Below, one piece after another: positions 46,161 through 57,245 of a stretch of 64,000 bases of DNA. Every line of letters begins with the position of its first letter. The stretch's first letter is position 1. Both the position numbers and the translations under genes were made by a program. The DNA comes from Dryocosmus kuriphilus (taxonomy: Eukaryota; Arthropoda; Insecta; Hymenoptera; Cynipidae). Location of the stretch: the NCBI GenBank assembly GCA_038277395.1, contig CM076189.1, positions 114,312,252-114,376,251 on the forward strand, written 5' to 3'. The notes below the pieces were generated by a model. That model was given only the letters and a program-made list of their open reading frames with translations. It was not told the DNA's origin and made no database searches.

Positions 46161-46935
46161 AGAATCGAAGTGTGAGAAATTCACTGAATGTCCCAAAAAC
46201 AAACAAATATCATACCCCTTAAAGTTTCGGTGTCATTTCCCTCGAAAGTTGATTTTGCGAATAATGTTTTCGAAACAGATATTCTATTTTTTGTGAATAG
46301 ACTGATTTAAGACCTAACTTTGGGCCGTATCTGCGAAACTTTTAAAAACGCAACATTTGATTTCTTATTTTTTAATATAGTTTTTCATAATTTTTAGAAA
46401 TGTTTAAGGGTTTAATTACTTGAAAGAGAAGTATTCTCTTAGGGCACGCTTCGGGATTTTAATCTGAACGATCTGAGGCAATAAAATGCCACTTTTGACC
46501 AATGTTGTTACAAATATGTAGATTTTTTTTAAAATAAAGAATTCACTTTTTCTCAAAAAGAGTCACAAAATTTTTTTTCCTTTCGGACTCAAAATGAGCC
46601 CGAGATTTCCCAGACATTCTGGTTCTGGTTCTGGTTTCCAGTCAGCCTAGATCCATTGTGGTCATTAATGTAGCTATTCGTAAACTTCATAAGTTACTTG
46701 CCATTATCGCTACAATAAAAAATTTGCAATCCATTAACATTATCGTTACCTTTTCAAATAACTAACACCTTTTTTTACCAACCTAGATGCGGCGAAGCCT
46801 GTAGCTGTAGCTAAAGAACGACCTGGACCTGAGGCCCAACCAAAAAAAATTGGTAAATAAATATGCAGGGGGATTTCGAATTAAATGTTTAGCTCGCATG
46901 TGAAAAAATAATTCAAAGTCATTCCTACGTATTTT
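46161..46935 (+). repeat. Bridge block, copy 3, with microexon
   Basis: Aligns with the other bridge copies: TTTTAATCTGAACGATCTGA, CTTTCGGACTCAAAATGAG, CTAGATCCATTGTGGTC, AATTAAATGTTTAGCTCGC. Like copy 1 it keeps the interval before the exon (AGCTATTCGTAAACTTCAT), with a clean acceptor. Confidence 0.75.
46787..46852 (+). CDS. Microexon, 66 nt
   Basis: Acceptor ACCTTTTTTTACCAACCTAG, donor GTAAAT. Two bases, 21 codons, one base: AAKPVAVAKERP followed by GPEAQPKKI, a Pro/Ala/Lys-rich peptide. Phase 1-1 like the others. It occupies the same place in its bridge block as 2589-2690, although the two exon sequences themselves are hardly alike. Confidence 0.6.
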
Positions 46936-47494
46936 TGAGATGTCATTTTCATTTCATTTGTTTTTCAGTGCAATTTCTATTTCATTTTATTTTCAGTTTC
47001 GTTTTATTTTGTTTCGTTTTCAGACTCATTTTTGGTGCAATTTATATTTCATTTTATTTCTATTGTAATTTTCATTTTAGTAAATTTTTAATATAATTTT
47101 CATCCAATCCTATTTTCATTTACATTTTCATTTTATTTAATTTTCAGTGTCTTTTTAATTTTATTTAATTTTAAGGTAATTATCACTTTATTTTATTTTT
47201 ATAGACATTTTTCTTTTCATTCCATTGTCATTATCAGTTTCGTTTTCATTTCATTCCCATTTTAGTATCATTTTAACTTGACCTTATTTTTAATGTCATA
47301 CTCATTTCATCTAATTTTTAATGCCTTTTTCATTTTGTTGAATCTTTGCTGTCATTTTCATTTTATATTATTTTGATTGGCTTTTTATTTCATTTTCCTT
47401 GCCATTTTCCGTGTTATTTTCATATCTTTTCAGTTTCCGTGTCATTCTGTCTTCGCTTAATTCGTATTTTTATTTTCATTTGCTTATTGAAAGT
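46936..47494. repeat. Block A array
   Basis: TTTTCATTTTATTTTCAGTG repeats, about 550 bp. The 85-residue frame at 47346-47603 spans this array and the start of block B and is not a gene. Confidence 0.8.
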
Positions 47495-49815
47495 TTCAAA
47501 AGACTTCAAAAGACGTCAAAGACTTCAAAGTATTTCCAGATTTCAAAAGAATGAAAAATATATTAAAAGCCACAAAAAACTTCAAAGGTCTTCAGAGACT
47601 TAAAAATACTTCATAAGACTTTCAGATTCGACATCAGACTTCAAAGATTTCAACAGACCTGAAAGATTCAAACGACTTCGACAGACTTTAAAAGACATTA
47701 AACGACTTTGAAGAACTACAAGAGACTTCAAAAGCATCAGATACTATAATAGAGTTCAAAACAATTGACAAAACTCTAAGAGACTTTAAAAGACTTCAAG
47801 ATACTCCAAAAGCTTTCTAATGGCTGCAGCAGACTTCACGACAATTCAAGGGGGTTTTAAAAGATTTCACAAGACTTGGCAGGATGCCAGAGACTTTAAA
47901 ACACTTTAGCATATTTCAAAGACTTCAAAAAACTTCAAAACTTCGAAAGACTTCAGAAGATCCCTCAAGACTTCAAGATACTTTAAAAGACTTCATGAGG
48001 CTTCACAGGGATTCTGAATGCATAATTAAAATTCCAAAGGTTTCACAGACCTGAAAGGCTTTAGAAGGTTTCGGCAGTCTTCAAAAGACTTTAAGATACT
48101 TCGCAAGACTACAACACACTTCAAGAGAATTCGAATAATTTTCAGACACATTAAGATACTTAAAAAAATTCAAAAGACTTCAGAAGATCTCGCAAAACTT
48201 CAAGATACTTTAAAAGACTTTATAAGACTTCATAAGACTTCAAAATGCTTCATGGAAATTCCAAAGGTTTCGACAGACCTGAAACAATTAAAAGGATTCA
48301 TCAGTCTGCAAAAGCCTTTAAAAGATTTCGCATGACTACAAAAGACTGCAAAGACTTCAAAAATTTCAAAAGACTTCAAAGATTTAAAAAAGCTTCAAAA
48401 TATACTAAAAGCCTTCAAAAAACTTCAAAGGGCTTCAGAGAATAAAAAATACTTCAAAAGACGTTAAGGTGCGTCATTAAACTTCAAAGATTTCAACAGA
48501 CCTGAAATACTTCAAAAGACTTCGACAGCCTCCAAAAGACATTAAAAGACTTCGTGGAACTACGAGAGACCTCAAAGGCATCAGCGACTGTAAGGGAATT
48601 CAAAACAATTGACAAAAATTCAAGAGACTTTAAAAGGTTTCAAGATACTTTAAAAGCCTTCGCAAGACTACAGCAGGCCTCACGAGGCTTCAAGGAATTT
48701 TTAAAACACTTCACAAGACTTGGCAGGACGTCAGAGACTTTAAAGCACGTCAACATATTTCAAAGACCTCAAACATCAAAAACTTCACAATATTTAAGAA
48801 GATCCCACAAGACTTCAAGATGCTTCAAAATACTTCATGAGACTTCACAAGGATTTGAAAAGCGTAATTAAAATTCAAAAGGTTTCACAGAACTGAAAGA
48901 CTTTAGAAAGCTTCGGCGGCCTTCAAAAGACTTTAAAATACTTGGCAAGACTACAAGGACTTCGAGAGAATTCAAATAACTGTCAACGACTTCAAGGACT
49001 TCAAAAAAATTCCAAGAATTCAAAAGACTTCAGAAGATCTCACAAAGCTTCAAGATACATTAAAATAATTCGTGGGACTTCATAAGACTTTAAAATGCTT
49101 CATGAAACTTCCGGATTTCAACAGGCTTCTTCTTTCAAAGAATTCAACAGTCTTCAAAAGACTTTAAAAGGCTTCGCAAGACTACAGGAGACTTCAAAGA
49201 CATCAGAGGCTTTAAAGCAAGTAAAAACTGTTCACAAAACTCCAAGAGATGTTAGAAAACTTCAGGAGACTTTAAAATTGTTTGCAGGACTTGGGCAGAG
49301 CTCACGAGACTTTGAGAAATTTTTAAAAAGCTTCACAAGACTTTACAAGACGCCATGGGCTTTAAAACATTTAACATATTTCAAAGACTTCATAAAAATT
49401 CAAGAATTTCAAGAGACTTCAGAAGATACCTCAAGACTTCAAGATACTTTAAAATACTTCATGAGAGTGCATAAGGCTTTGAAATGCATATTGAAAATTC
49501 CGAAGATTTCACAGACCTGAAAGACTTTAGAAGAATTGGTCAGTCTTCAAATGATATAAGAAGAATTCCTTAGTCTTGAAAAGACTCTAAGAGTCTTCGC
49601 AAGACTACAAGATACTTCAAGAGAATTCAAGTTACTTCCAGAGACATCAAAAGACTTGAAAAGGGTTCAAAGCTTTTCACAATATGTCAAGAGGCTTTAA
49701 AGTATTTCGCAGGACATCAGCAAACCTCACAAAACTTGAAGGGAGTTTAAAAGATTTCGCAAGACTTTACAAGACGTCAAAGACTTTAAAATACTTGAAC
49801 ATAATACAAGGACTC
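47495..49815. repeat. Block B array, 2.3 kb
   Basis: (ACTTCAAAAG)n-type array giving spurious frames at 48245-48445, 48554-48871 and 49095-49520 with the ten-residue KDFKRLQKTS-like period. Confidence 0.88.
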
Positions 49816-51255
49816 AAAGGTTTTAAAGAATTTAAAGCATTTTACCGGTTTATTGTATTTTAAAGGTTTTAACGTTTTTAGGGGATTTTAAATGTTTTTA
49901 AGGTGTTTTAAAGTTTTGAAGGTAATTTTGGTGGTTTAAGAGTTTCTAAGGTGTTTTAGGGGAATCTAAATGATTTTAGGAGTTTTAAGGGATTTTAATG
50001 GTTTTACGGTATTCTATGGGATTAAGGAGATTTTAAAGGATTTAGGAGGTTTAAATGATTTTCGGAAATTTAAGGGGTCTTGATGATTTTAAAAGTTTTA
50101 AGGGGTTTAAGGGTTTTAAGGAATGCAGTGATTCGCAGGACTTCAAGGGCTTTCAGACACATATATATGGTCTTGAGTCTATTTTAAGGGATTTAAAGTA
50201 TTTAAGATATTCGAAGATATTTTAAGGAATCTTAAGATGTTTAAAGGACTTTAAGGCATTGAAACGTTTAAGATGATTCAAGCAGTCTAAGGAAATGTAA
50301 GAATTTGAATGTTTCCAGTATCTTAAGCGTTTTAAGGGATTTAAGTGATTCAGGGATTTTAAGGGATTTAAAGTTTTAGTGGATGTTATGAGTTTAAGGA
50401 GTTTGAATGGTTTTAAAGTACTTTAATATCCTTAGGGGTTTAAACATATTTTGAGGGTTTCTGTATTGTAAAATAATCATTTTCAAGAGAAATAAGGGAT
50501 TTTGAAATTTTTAATAGATTTAGAAGAATTTAAGAAATTTTAAATGGTTTCGAAGGATTTTAAAAGTTTTCGAGCGTTTTAATGAATTTTAAGGAACTTA
50601 AGGTATTTAATGCGGATTAGTGGTTTTAAGGAATTAGGTGATTTTAAGTAACCTATGTAATTTTTTTGAATTATAAGTTAGTAAATGATTTGATGTTTTT
50701 AAAGGAATCTGAAGGTATTTAAAGAGATTTTAAAAGAATTCGAGAGATTTCAATATTTGACGGATATGATCGATGCAGAGGGTTTTAGAAGTTTTAAGCG
50801 GTTTGAAGGTCTTTAAAGGATTCTAGGGTTTAAAGTGTTTAAGATTTTTAAGGAAAATAAGTATTTTTAGGATTTCATGGATTTTAATTTTAAGAGATCA
50901 TGCGAGCTTAAGATATTTCAAGAACTTAAGTAATTTTATGGGATTTTAATTGTTTTAAGAGATTTGAAAGGTTTTAAGAAATTTCATGGATTTAAATGAT
51001 TTTAACAGATTTTAAGGAATTTTAAGTGTTTTAAAGGACTTTAAAGAACTAATGTGTTTTATGGAATTTAAGGGGTTTATGGGATTAAAGAAACTTTAAT
51101 GGTTTTAGAATTTTAAGGTTTTCAATGAGTTTTAGGTGTTGAGAAGGATCTTAAACAGTTTTAAAGTATTTTAAATGTTTACTGTGTTCTTAAGGGATTT
51201 CAGATATTTAAGTGGCTTAGGAAACTTTAAGGGTCTTTACGGATACTACGGACTG
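49816..51255. repeat. Block C array, 1.4 kb
   Basis: (TTTTAAGGGA)n-type array, the same length class as 34205-35655. Confidence 0.85.
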
Positions 51256-51345
51256 TAGGGGTCGTAAGAAAATCTGCTAGTGGGTTTCGAATTAATTGTT
51301 TAGCTCAGATATACAAAAATAGTTCGAAGTCTTTTGTACATACTT
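51256..51345 (+). repeat. Bridge block stub, copy 4
   Basis: Only the part after the exon survives: GTAAGAAAATCTGCTAGTGG, then TTCGAATTAATTGTTTAGCT and AAGTCTTTTGTACATACTTG. A GTAAGA donor is kept at 51263, but the candidate exon before it contains TAG in the shared phase, so I do not call an exon. Confidence 0.6.
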
Positions 51346-51619
51346 GTGAGATGTTATCATTTCATTTGATTTTCAGTGCATTTTAAATTTCACTTTATTT
51401 TCAGTTTATTTTTATTTTTTTTTTCGTTCTCGAATTCATTTTTGGTGCAATTTATTTTTATTTCATTCTTGCTGTCATGTTAATTTTAATACACATACTG
51501 GCAGTCACAATGCATGAATCACACTGACACACTTTGGACCAAAATAAAAGCCCAGTGAGGACCGTTAAAAAACAAACTCACTTCGTTCACTCTTACTCGT
51601 ATTAAGAGAAACAGATAGG
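51346..51619. repeat. Short block A array and unique spacer
   Basis: TTTCATTTGATTTTCAGTGC repeats to about 51480, then about 140 bp of unique sequence without a recognisable feature. Confidence 0.6.
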
Positions 51620-53495
51620 AAGGACTATATTCAACAACTTCCAAGATTCAGAAGACTTTAAAAGTCTTCACAAACTTCAAAAGACGTTAAGAGCCTTCAA
51701 AAGACTTCAAGAGACTTCAAAGACTTCTAAAGACTTCAGATAGGTCAAAATTCTTCAAAAGATTTCAAAACACTTCGCAAGACTTCAAGAGAACTTAGAA
51801 AACTTCGCAGGACATCAGGAGACCTCACAATACTTCAAGGGACTTTAAAAGACTTTACAAGATTTTACAAGACGACAAAGACTTTAAAGTACCTCAACAT
51901 ACTTCAAAGCCTTCAAGAGAGTTTAAGAAATTCAAAACACTTCAAAAGACTTCAGATTTTCAAAAGACTTCAGAAGACTTCATAAGACTTCAAAATACAT
52001 TGAAAGACTTCAGAAGACTCTACAACATGTCAAAAGCTTTTGGTACTTCGAAAAACTTCAAAAGGCTTTAAAATACCTGAGATACTTCAAAGGTGTTTAA
52101 CAGCCTTCTGAGACTTTAAGAGACTTCAAGTTAGCGAAATCACTTCCAAAGACTTCAAAACAATTCAAAATACTGTAAAGAGAATTCCATAGTCTTCAAA
52201 AGACTTTCAGACATATTACGAGACTTCAAAAGACTTCAGAGACTTCAAAAGACTTCAAGTCGTTCAAAATTATTCAAAAGGCTTCAAAAACCTTCACAAC
52301 ACTTCAAGGGACTTTAAAAGACTTTACAAGATTTTGCAAGACGACAAAGCCTTTAAAGTACCTTAACATAATTCAAAGCTTTCAAGAGACCTTAAAGACT
52401 TAAAAACACTTCAAAAGCTTCGAAAAGCTTCAGAAGACTTCAGAATGCTTCACAAGCCTTCAAGATACTTCAAAAAACTTCAAAAGATTTGATAAGACAT
52501 TGAAGCGGTTCATGAAACTTGCAATGATTTTTTCCATGAAAGATATGAAATACATCAGAGACTTTAAAGGAATTCAAAGGGCTTGAAAGAATTGAAATGA
52601 CTCACAAGTCTTCAAGGGACCTTAAAGGACTTCATAAGACCTTACAAAGTATCAAACGCTTTTGATACTTCAAAAAGCTTCCAAATGCTTTAAAAGACCT
52701 GAGATACTTCAAAGACCTTTAACAACCTTCCGGGAATTTAAGAGACTTCCAAAAAGTGAAATCACTCCCAAAGATTTCAAAACAATTCAAAATACTTTAA
52801 AGAATACCATAATATTCGAAACACATTCAGATACTTTACGAGACTTCAAAAGACATAAAGGCTTCAAAAGGCTTCAAATAGTTCAAAATTATTCAAACGT
52901 TTTCAAAAACCTTCACAACACTTCAAGGGATTTTAAAAGACATTACAAGATTTTACAAGACGACAAAACCTTGAAAGTACCTGAACATAATTCAAAGCCT
53001 TCAAGAGACTTTAAAGACTGCAAAACACTTCAAAAGGGTTCGAAAAACTTCAAAAGACTCCAGAAGGCTTCAAAAGACTTCAAGATACTTCAAAATACTT
53101 CAGAGGACTTGATAAGACATTAAAGTGGTTCATGAAACTTGCAATGATTTTTTACAACAAAAGACTTCAAATACATCAGAGACTTTGAAGGAATTCGAAG
53201 GACTTCAAGAGAATTGAAATGACTCACAAAACTTCAAAGGACTTTAAAAGTCTTCATAAAGCTTTACAGAATTTTTAAGGCTTTTGGGACTACAAAAAAC
53301 TCCAAAAGAATACGAAGACTTCAAATACTTCAAAAGACTTCAAAGCGCTTCAAAAAACTTAGAGGGACTTTAGAAGACCTGACAACATTTTACAAGACAA
53401 AGACTTCAAAATACTGCGACAGACTTCAAAAATATCAAAAGACTTCAAGACGCGTTAAACGACTTCTAACCACTCCAAAGGACTTTACAGACTTC
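51620..53495. repeat. Block B array, 1.9 kb, last before the terminal exon
   Basis: (ACTTCAAAAG)n-type array with an internal duplication (52030-52640 and 52650-53240 share GATAAGACATTGAAGCGGTT and CATGAAACTTGCAATGATTT). The 153-residue frame at 52662-53123 is its longest spurious ORF. Confidence 0.85.
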
Positions 53496-53633
53496 TTTTT
53501 CAGTTTACTTTAAAAGGTTTCTTACCCATCCCTGGTGATTGTTCAGAATTAAAAGAATCTGCGTCCGAAGTTATGTGATTCTACATTTATATCCGAAAAC
53601 TTAATCAAATTCCATTTTTTCTTTCAAATTCAG
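53496..53633 (+). promoter_or_regulatory. 3' end of last intron, strong acceptor
   Basis: Unique sequence after the B array, with CCATTTTTTCTTTCAAATTCAG directly preceding 53634, the best polypyrimidine tract in the window. Confidence 0.6.
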
Positions 53634-54037
53634 CACTATCTAAACTTTCCAATCCACTGAAATACTTCGTCACTATCCATCTCTCGAATGGCAAAGATTT
53701 TGTAGAGTATATGGCACCAGCAGTACCCGAAATACCCAACTGGATGGAACCTAATCAGGCGGGCAATGGAGAGGTTTATCAGGTTTATATAAGACATCCA
53801 GGAGAAACAACAGAGAGTATTGTAACACCTCAACGTAAACTCGATGGTCCGCCTATTCCTCCAAGATACGGTAAAATACGTATTTCTGATATATCATATT
53901 TTAAAGCTAAGGAATTCAAAGGGTACATTCCCGCCGAGCGCTGTCCTCCTCCGGTCAACACCATGTTCGTATTAGTGCCCGGAGGCACAATCTATGCTTC
54001 ACATTTGACTGAATATAAGATTCGATTGAACATGTGA
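53634..54037 (+). CDS. Terminal exon of the microexon gene, unknown domain
   Basis: Opens in the same phase as every microexon (two bases, then codons) and runs 133 codons to TGA at 54035-54037. It encodes LSKLSNPLKYFVTIHLSNGK, then a Pro-rich middle (AVPEIPNWMEP, DGPPIPPRYGKI) and a hydrophobic C-terminus (RCPPPVNTMFVLVPGGTIYA, ending YKIRLNM). It has one Cys, no transmembrane segment and no repeats; codon use and complexity are those of a real exon, unlike the surrounding arrays. The first Met in frame is at 53711, but the acceptor indicates the exon starts earlier. SNPL near the start echoes GNPLS of the 24319 microexon. I do not recognise the domain. Confidence 0.8.
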
Positions 54038-56243
54038 TTCATACAGACTTCAAGGCGTTTCGATTAATTTCCGGGCATTTTTATTATTTTCAAGATTTAA
54101 AGGATTTAGTAATTTAGGTCTTATTCAGGAAATTTATGTATGTCAAGTCATTTTGCACGAATCTGAAGAAAGAATATCTGGGACTTTCAAAGAGATTTTA
54201 TGGTATATTTGACAAAACACTTTAGTATATTTTGTAATACTGTAAAATAAACAAAAAAGTCTAAAAAATCACTTAAAAGCTATTAAAATTCTTCAAAGTT
54301 TTCTAAAATCTTTCAAATTTCTTCAAATTCTTTCAAAATAACTTGACAGACGAAAATAACGTAAGACATGTTTTGGTATTTTGAGTGTTTTAGAGATTTA
54401 AGGGATTTGAATACTTTATCTTTGTTCTGGGAATTCATATACATCTTAAGAACTTTATGTATTTCTAAATCTATATGTCAATAAACTCATCATTTTATGA
54501 GATTTTAAGTGTTTTCTATTAATTTCTAAACACTTCCCATAATTTTAGGGAATTCGAACGGATCTAGCGATTTTAATCTACTTACACAGATTTCTAGGAA
54601 TTTCGTGAGATATCAAATATTTTGAAATGAATTTAGAAGATTTCAAAGACTTACAACTATCTTCAATGATTTTAGGACTTTACTAAGGATTCTAATGACA
54701 ACTATACAACGAAAATTTATGAAAAAATTTAAATCTTCAAGATTTTCATTTGTTTTATAAGATTATGTGCCTCAATGAATTTTTGGGTATTTTCAGGGTT
54801 CTAAGAATTTAAAATTTTTAAAGCATTTTAAGTTTGAGTTTGCAAATGTTTTGCAAGTCTCAAGCATGAAACTTTCAAATTAGCAATGATTCAAAATTTT
54901 CATTTTTATAAATTGTGAGTTTAAAGTTGATTTTTGATGCTCCGAAAATTGCAAGAATTTCCAAGACCTGGGTTTACTGTTAGGGTATTGTATAAGTCCT
55001 AGAAAGAATTATGCCTGTTTCCTTGTAACTGAATTTAAGCTGCTTGACTATTTTCCATTTCTTATCATTTTGAATATAATAATTCGAATATAATAGTCAA
55101 ATTTTCCACAAACAAGTCCAATTCCCAACTATTGAGCAAAAAACATAACAGTTCAAACTTCTATCAATATATTTGAATGTTTAATAGAACAGAATTTAAA
55201 TTTTCAACCAAAAAATCAAATTTTTAATATTTTAATATTTATGTATTTAAAAGAAAATAACCCTTAACGAACTTTTCATGAAATTTCAAGAGCTTGAAAA
55301 ATATGTAGAGGATTTTAAAGCACTTAAGGGGATTTTAAAGATTTTCAAGGCACTTTTAAAGATTTTTAAGAATATAAAGGCATTTTATGTAGATATCCAA
55401 GTGTCTTCAAAGATTTCAAAACTTTTTTTAAATTTTCAAACAATTTCAAGCGATTTCCAACGATTTTCATGTGTTTCAGGGGATTTTAAGATAAATAAAA
55501 TCATTTTACTGAATTTTAGGATACTTCAAAAGAATATTCGAAAGAGATAAATGATTTTCAAGTGATTTGAATGGACGTAAAAAGATTTAAAAGAATTTAT
55601 ATGGAGTTTATAAAGATCTCCTAATAGTCTAATAAATTTTAAAAGATTTTTTTAAATTTCAAATAATCTAAAGCGACTTTACCTTCCTGCATCGAATCTC
55701 AAGGAATGTTAAGGGATTTAAAAATAATTATAATATCTCAAGAGGCATAGAATCATTTTAAAGAATTTAAAGGTGTTCTAGAAAGTATTCACAATGTTTT
55801 TTAATAGATCTTGAAATACTTTTTCAAATCTCAAGGGATTTCAACATATTTCAAGCGCCTCTGAAGAATTTCGAAAGATTTTAATGATTTTGAAGAAGGT
55901 AGAGCGATTTTAACAAGATTTCATGGTATTTTAATAGATTTTACAATGCCTCTATGTTTCTAATTACTCGCTACATTTTTAAACGATTTTCAGCGGTTTA
56001 CATTGAAAGAAATTTAAGCGTTTTCAAGTGATGTTCAAGAATTTTAAGGGATTTTAAAGGATTTAAAAGTATTTTAAAATATTTCAGAGCATCTCAAGAG
56101 ATTTTAATTGAGTTCAAGGAACTTCAAATATTTTAAAAGATATAAAGTGAATTTAAAAGAATTTGAAGCATTTTAGAGATTCTAACTGTTTCAATGAATT
56201 TCTAGGTATTATCAGTGCTATAAAGATTCAAGGGACATTAATA
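54038..56243. repeat. 3' flank: weak TTTTAAGG repeats; first 600 bp duplicated
   Basis: Degenerate TTTTAAAGATTTTAAG-like sequence. Positions about 54110-54640 are paralogous to 59745-60240 (shared GAATTTATGTATGTCAAGTC, ATCATTTTATGGGAT-like and ATTTTAAGGAATT phrases). The 90-residue frame at 55278-55550 is repeat noise. No gene. Confidence 0.6.
54246..54251 (+). terminator. Candidate polyadenylation signal AATAAA
   Basis: AATAAA 209 bases after the stop codon of the terminal exon, in GTAAAATAAACAAAAAAG. The closest good signal downstream. Confidence 0.5.
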
Positions 56244-56769
56244 ACACAGCCCCACAAAAAAAAAAAAATTTTCTGTGCACGTGACCAGACCACCATTTCT
56301 ATATGTTTTTGGGGTTACTGAGTCCGAATCCGGGGTCCGTTTTTCTCCATCAGGTCAGGGTCAAGATGGTTTCAAGGTCAAATCAATATTATTCCACGAA
56401 TGTGGGCCAAGATGCCGTCTTTGTATGTTTTTGGGGTCCCTGAGTCCGAACTTGAGGTCTGTTTGTCTCCATCAGGTCAGGCTCAAGGTCATTTCAAGGT
56501 TAAATCGAGGAAAATACTTGTGAATAGACACAATTACTACATCTATACGTTTTTGCGGTCGCTGAGTCCGAATCCGGAGTCCGTTTTTTTTCATCAGGTC
56601 AAGGTCATTTCACGGTCAAATGACGATTATTTCACGAACGTGGGCCAAGATGCCGTTTTGTATGTTTTTGATGTCCCTGGGTGCGAATCCGAAGTCTGTT
56701 GGTCTTCATCAGGTCTGGATCAAGGTCATATCAGGGTCGAATCGAGGAAAAAACTTGAAAGCCAATAAC

Positions 56770-57245
56770 ATTGAACACGTCGTATGATACAGATGTAAAA
56801 TAAAGTAGGATATATTGGTTTTCTTTTCTATGCTTCAAGACTTCTGTTTTAACGTGATACGGAGGACAGACGTTTAATTTATCCTCAGTTATCTAGAATA
56901 TTATTTTTATATTCTGACTGACCAAATACCTCTGCGCTGAAGGCTGTAATATAGCAACACTTGTGAGCCCAATTACAGTTTCTAAACTAACACTACATCT
57001 GCGTGGTGATACTTGAATTCTTCAAATCTTGCTACCGCGAGGGATACTGGGACGATGACAACTGCTTCGAAAGGAGATGTGTAGAATGATTCCCTTTCCA
57101 GTCCCATGTGGTATCGAAGCCAGCGTGGCGCGCTGCCTTGCAGGGGGGCGTTAGGGTGTGAGAATGAAGCCGTAGTGTGTCTGACGACGAGTTGACATTG
57201 TCCTCGTCAAAGTCAGAACGCTCTCATACTTAGACCTGAGGAGGT
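56770..57245 (+). other. 5' region of the transposon, GC-richer part unexplained
   Basis: Between the left inverted end and the coding region. 57010-57300 has higher GC than its surroundings and short inverted words (GATGACAA and TTGTCCTCGTC). I compared it by eye with U1, U2 and 5S RNA and found no convincing match. It may be the promoter and leader of the transposase gene. Confidence 0.4.

Noticed and set aside
51230..51262. Microexon in the fourth bridge stub
   Set aside because: The frame in the shared phase contains TAG and no convincing acceptor precedes the donor.
52662..53123. 153-residue Lys-rich repeat protein, and similar frames at 37225, 43735, 44929, 48245, 48554, 49095
   Set aside because: They are translations of the 10-bp block B array. 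Frames start and stop at random variants, occur in several phases, and have no splice or promoter context.
56275..56768. Two overlapping frames at the left end of the DNA transposon, with counterparts at 59319-59683
   Set aside because: They translate the subterminal direct repeats of the inverted ends; the repeated peptide (YVFGVxESE) mirrors the DNA repeat.
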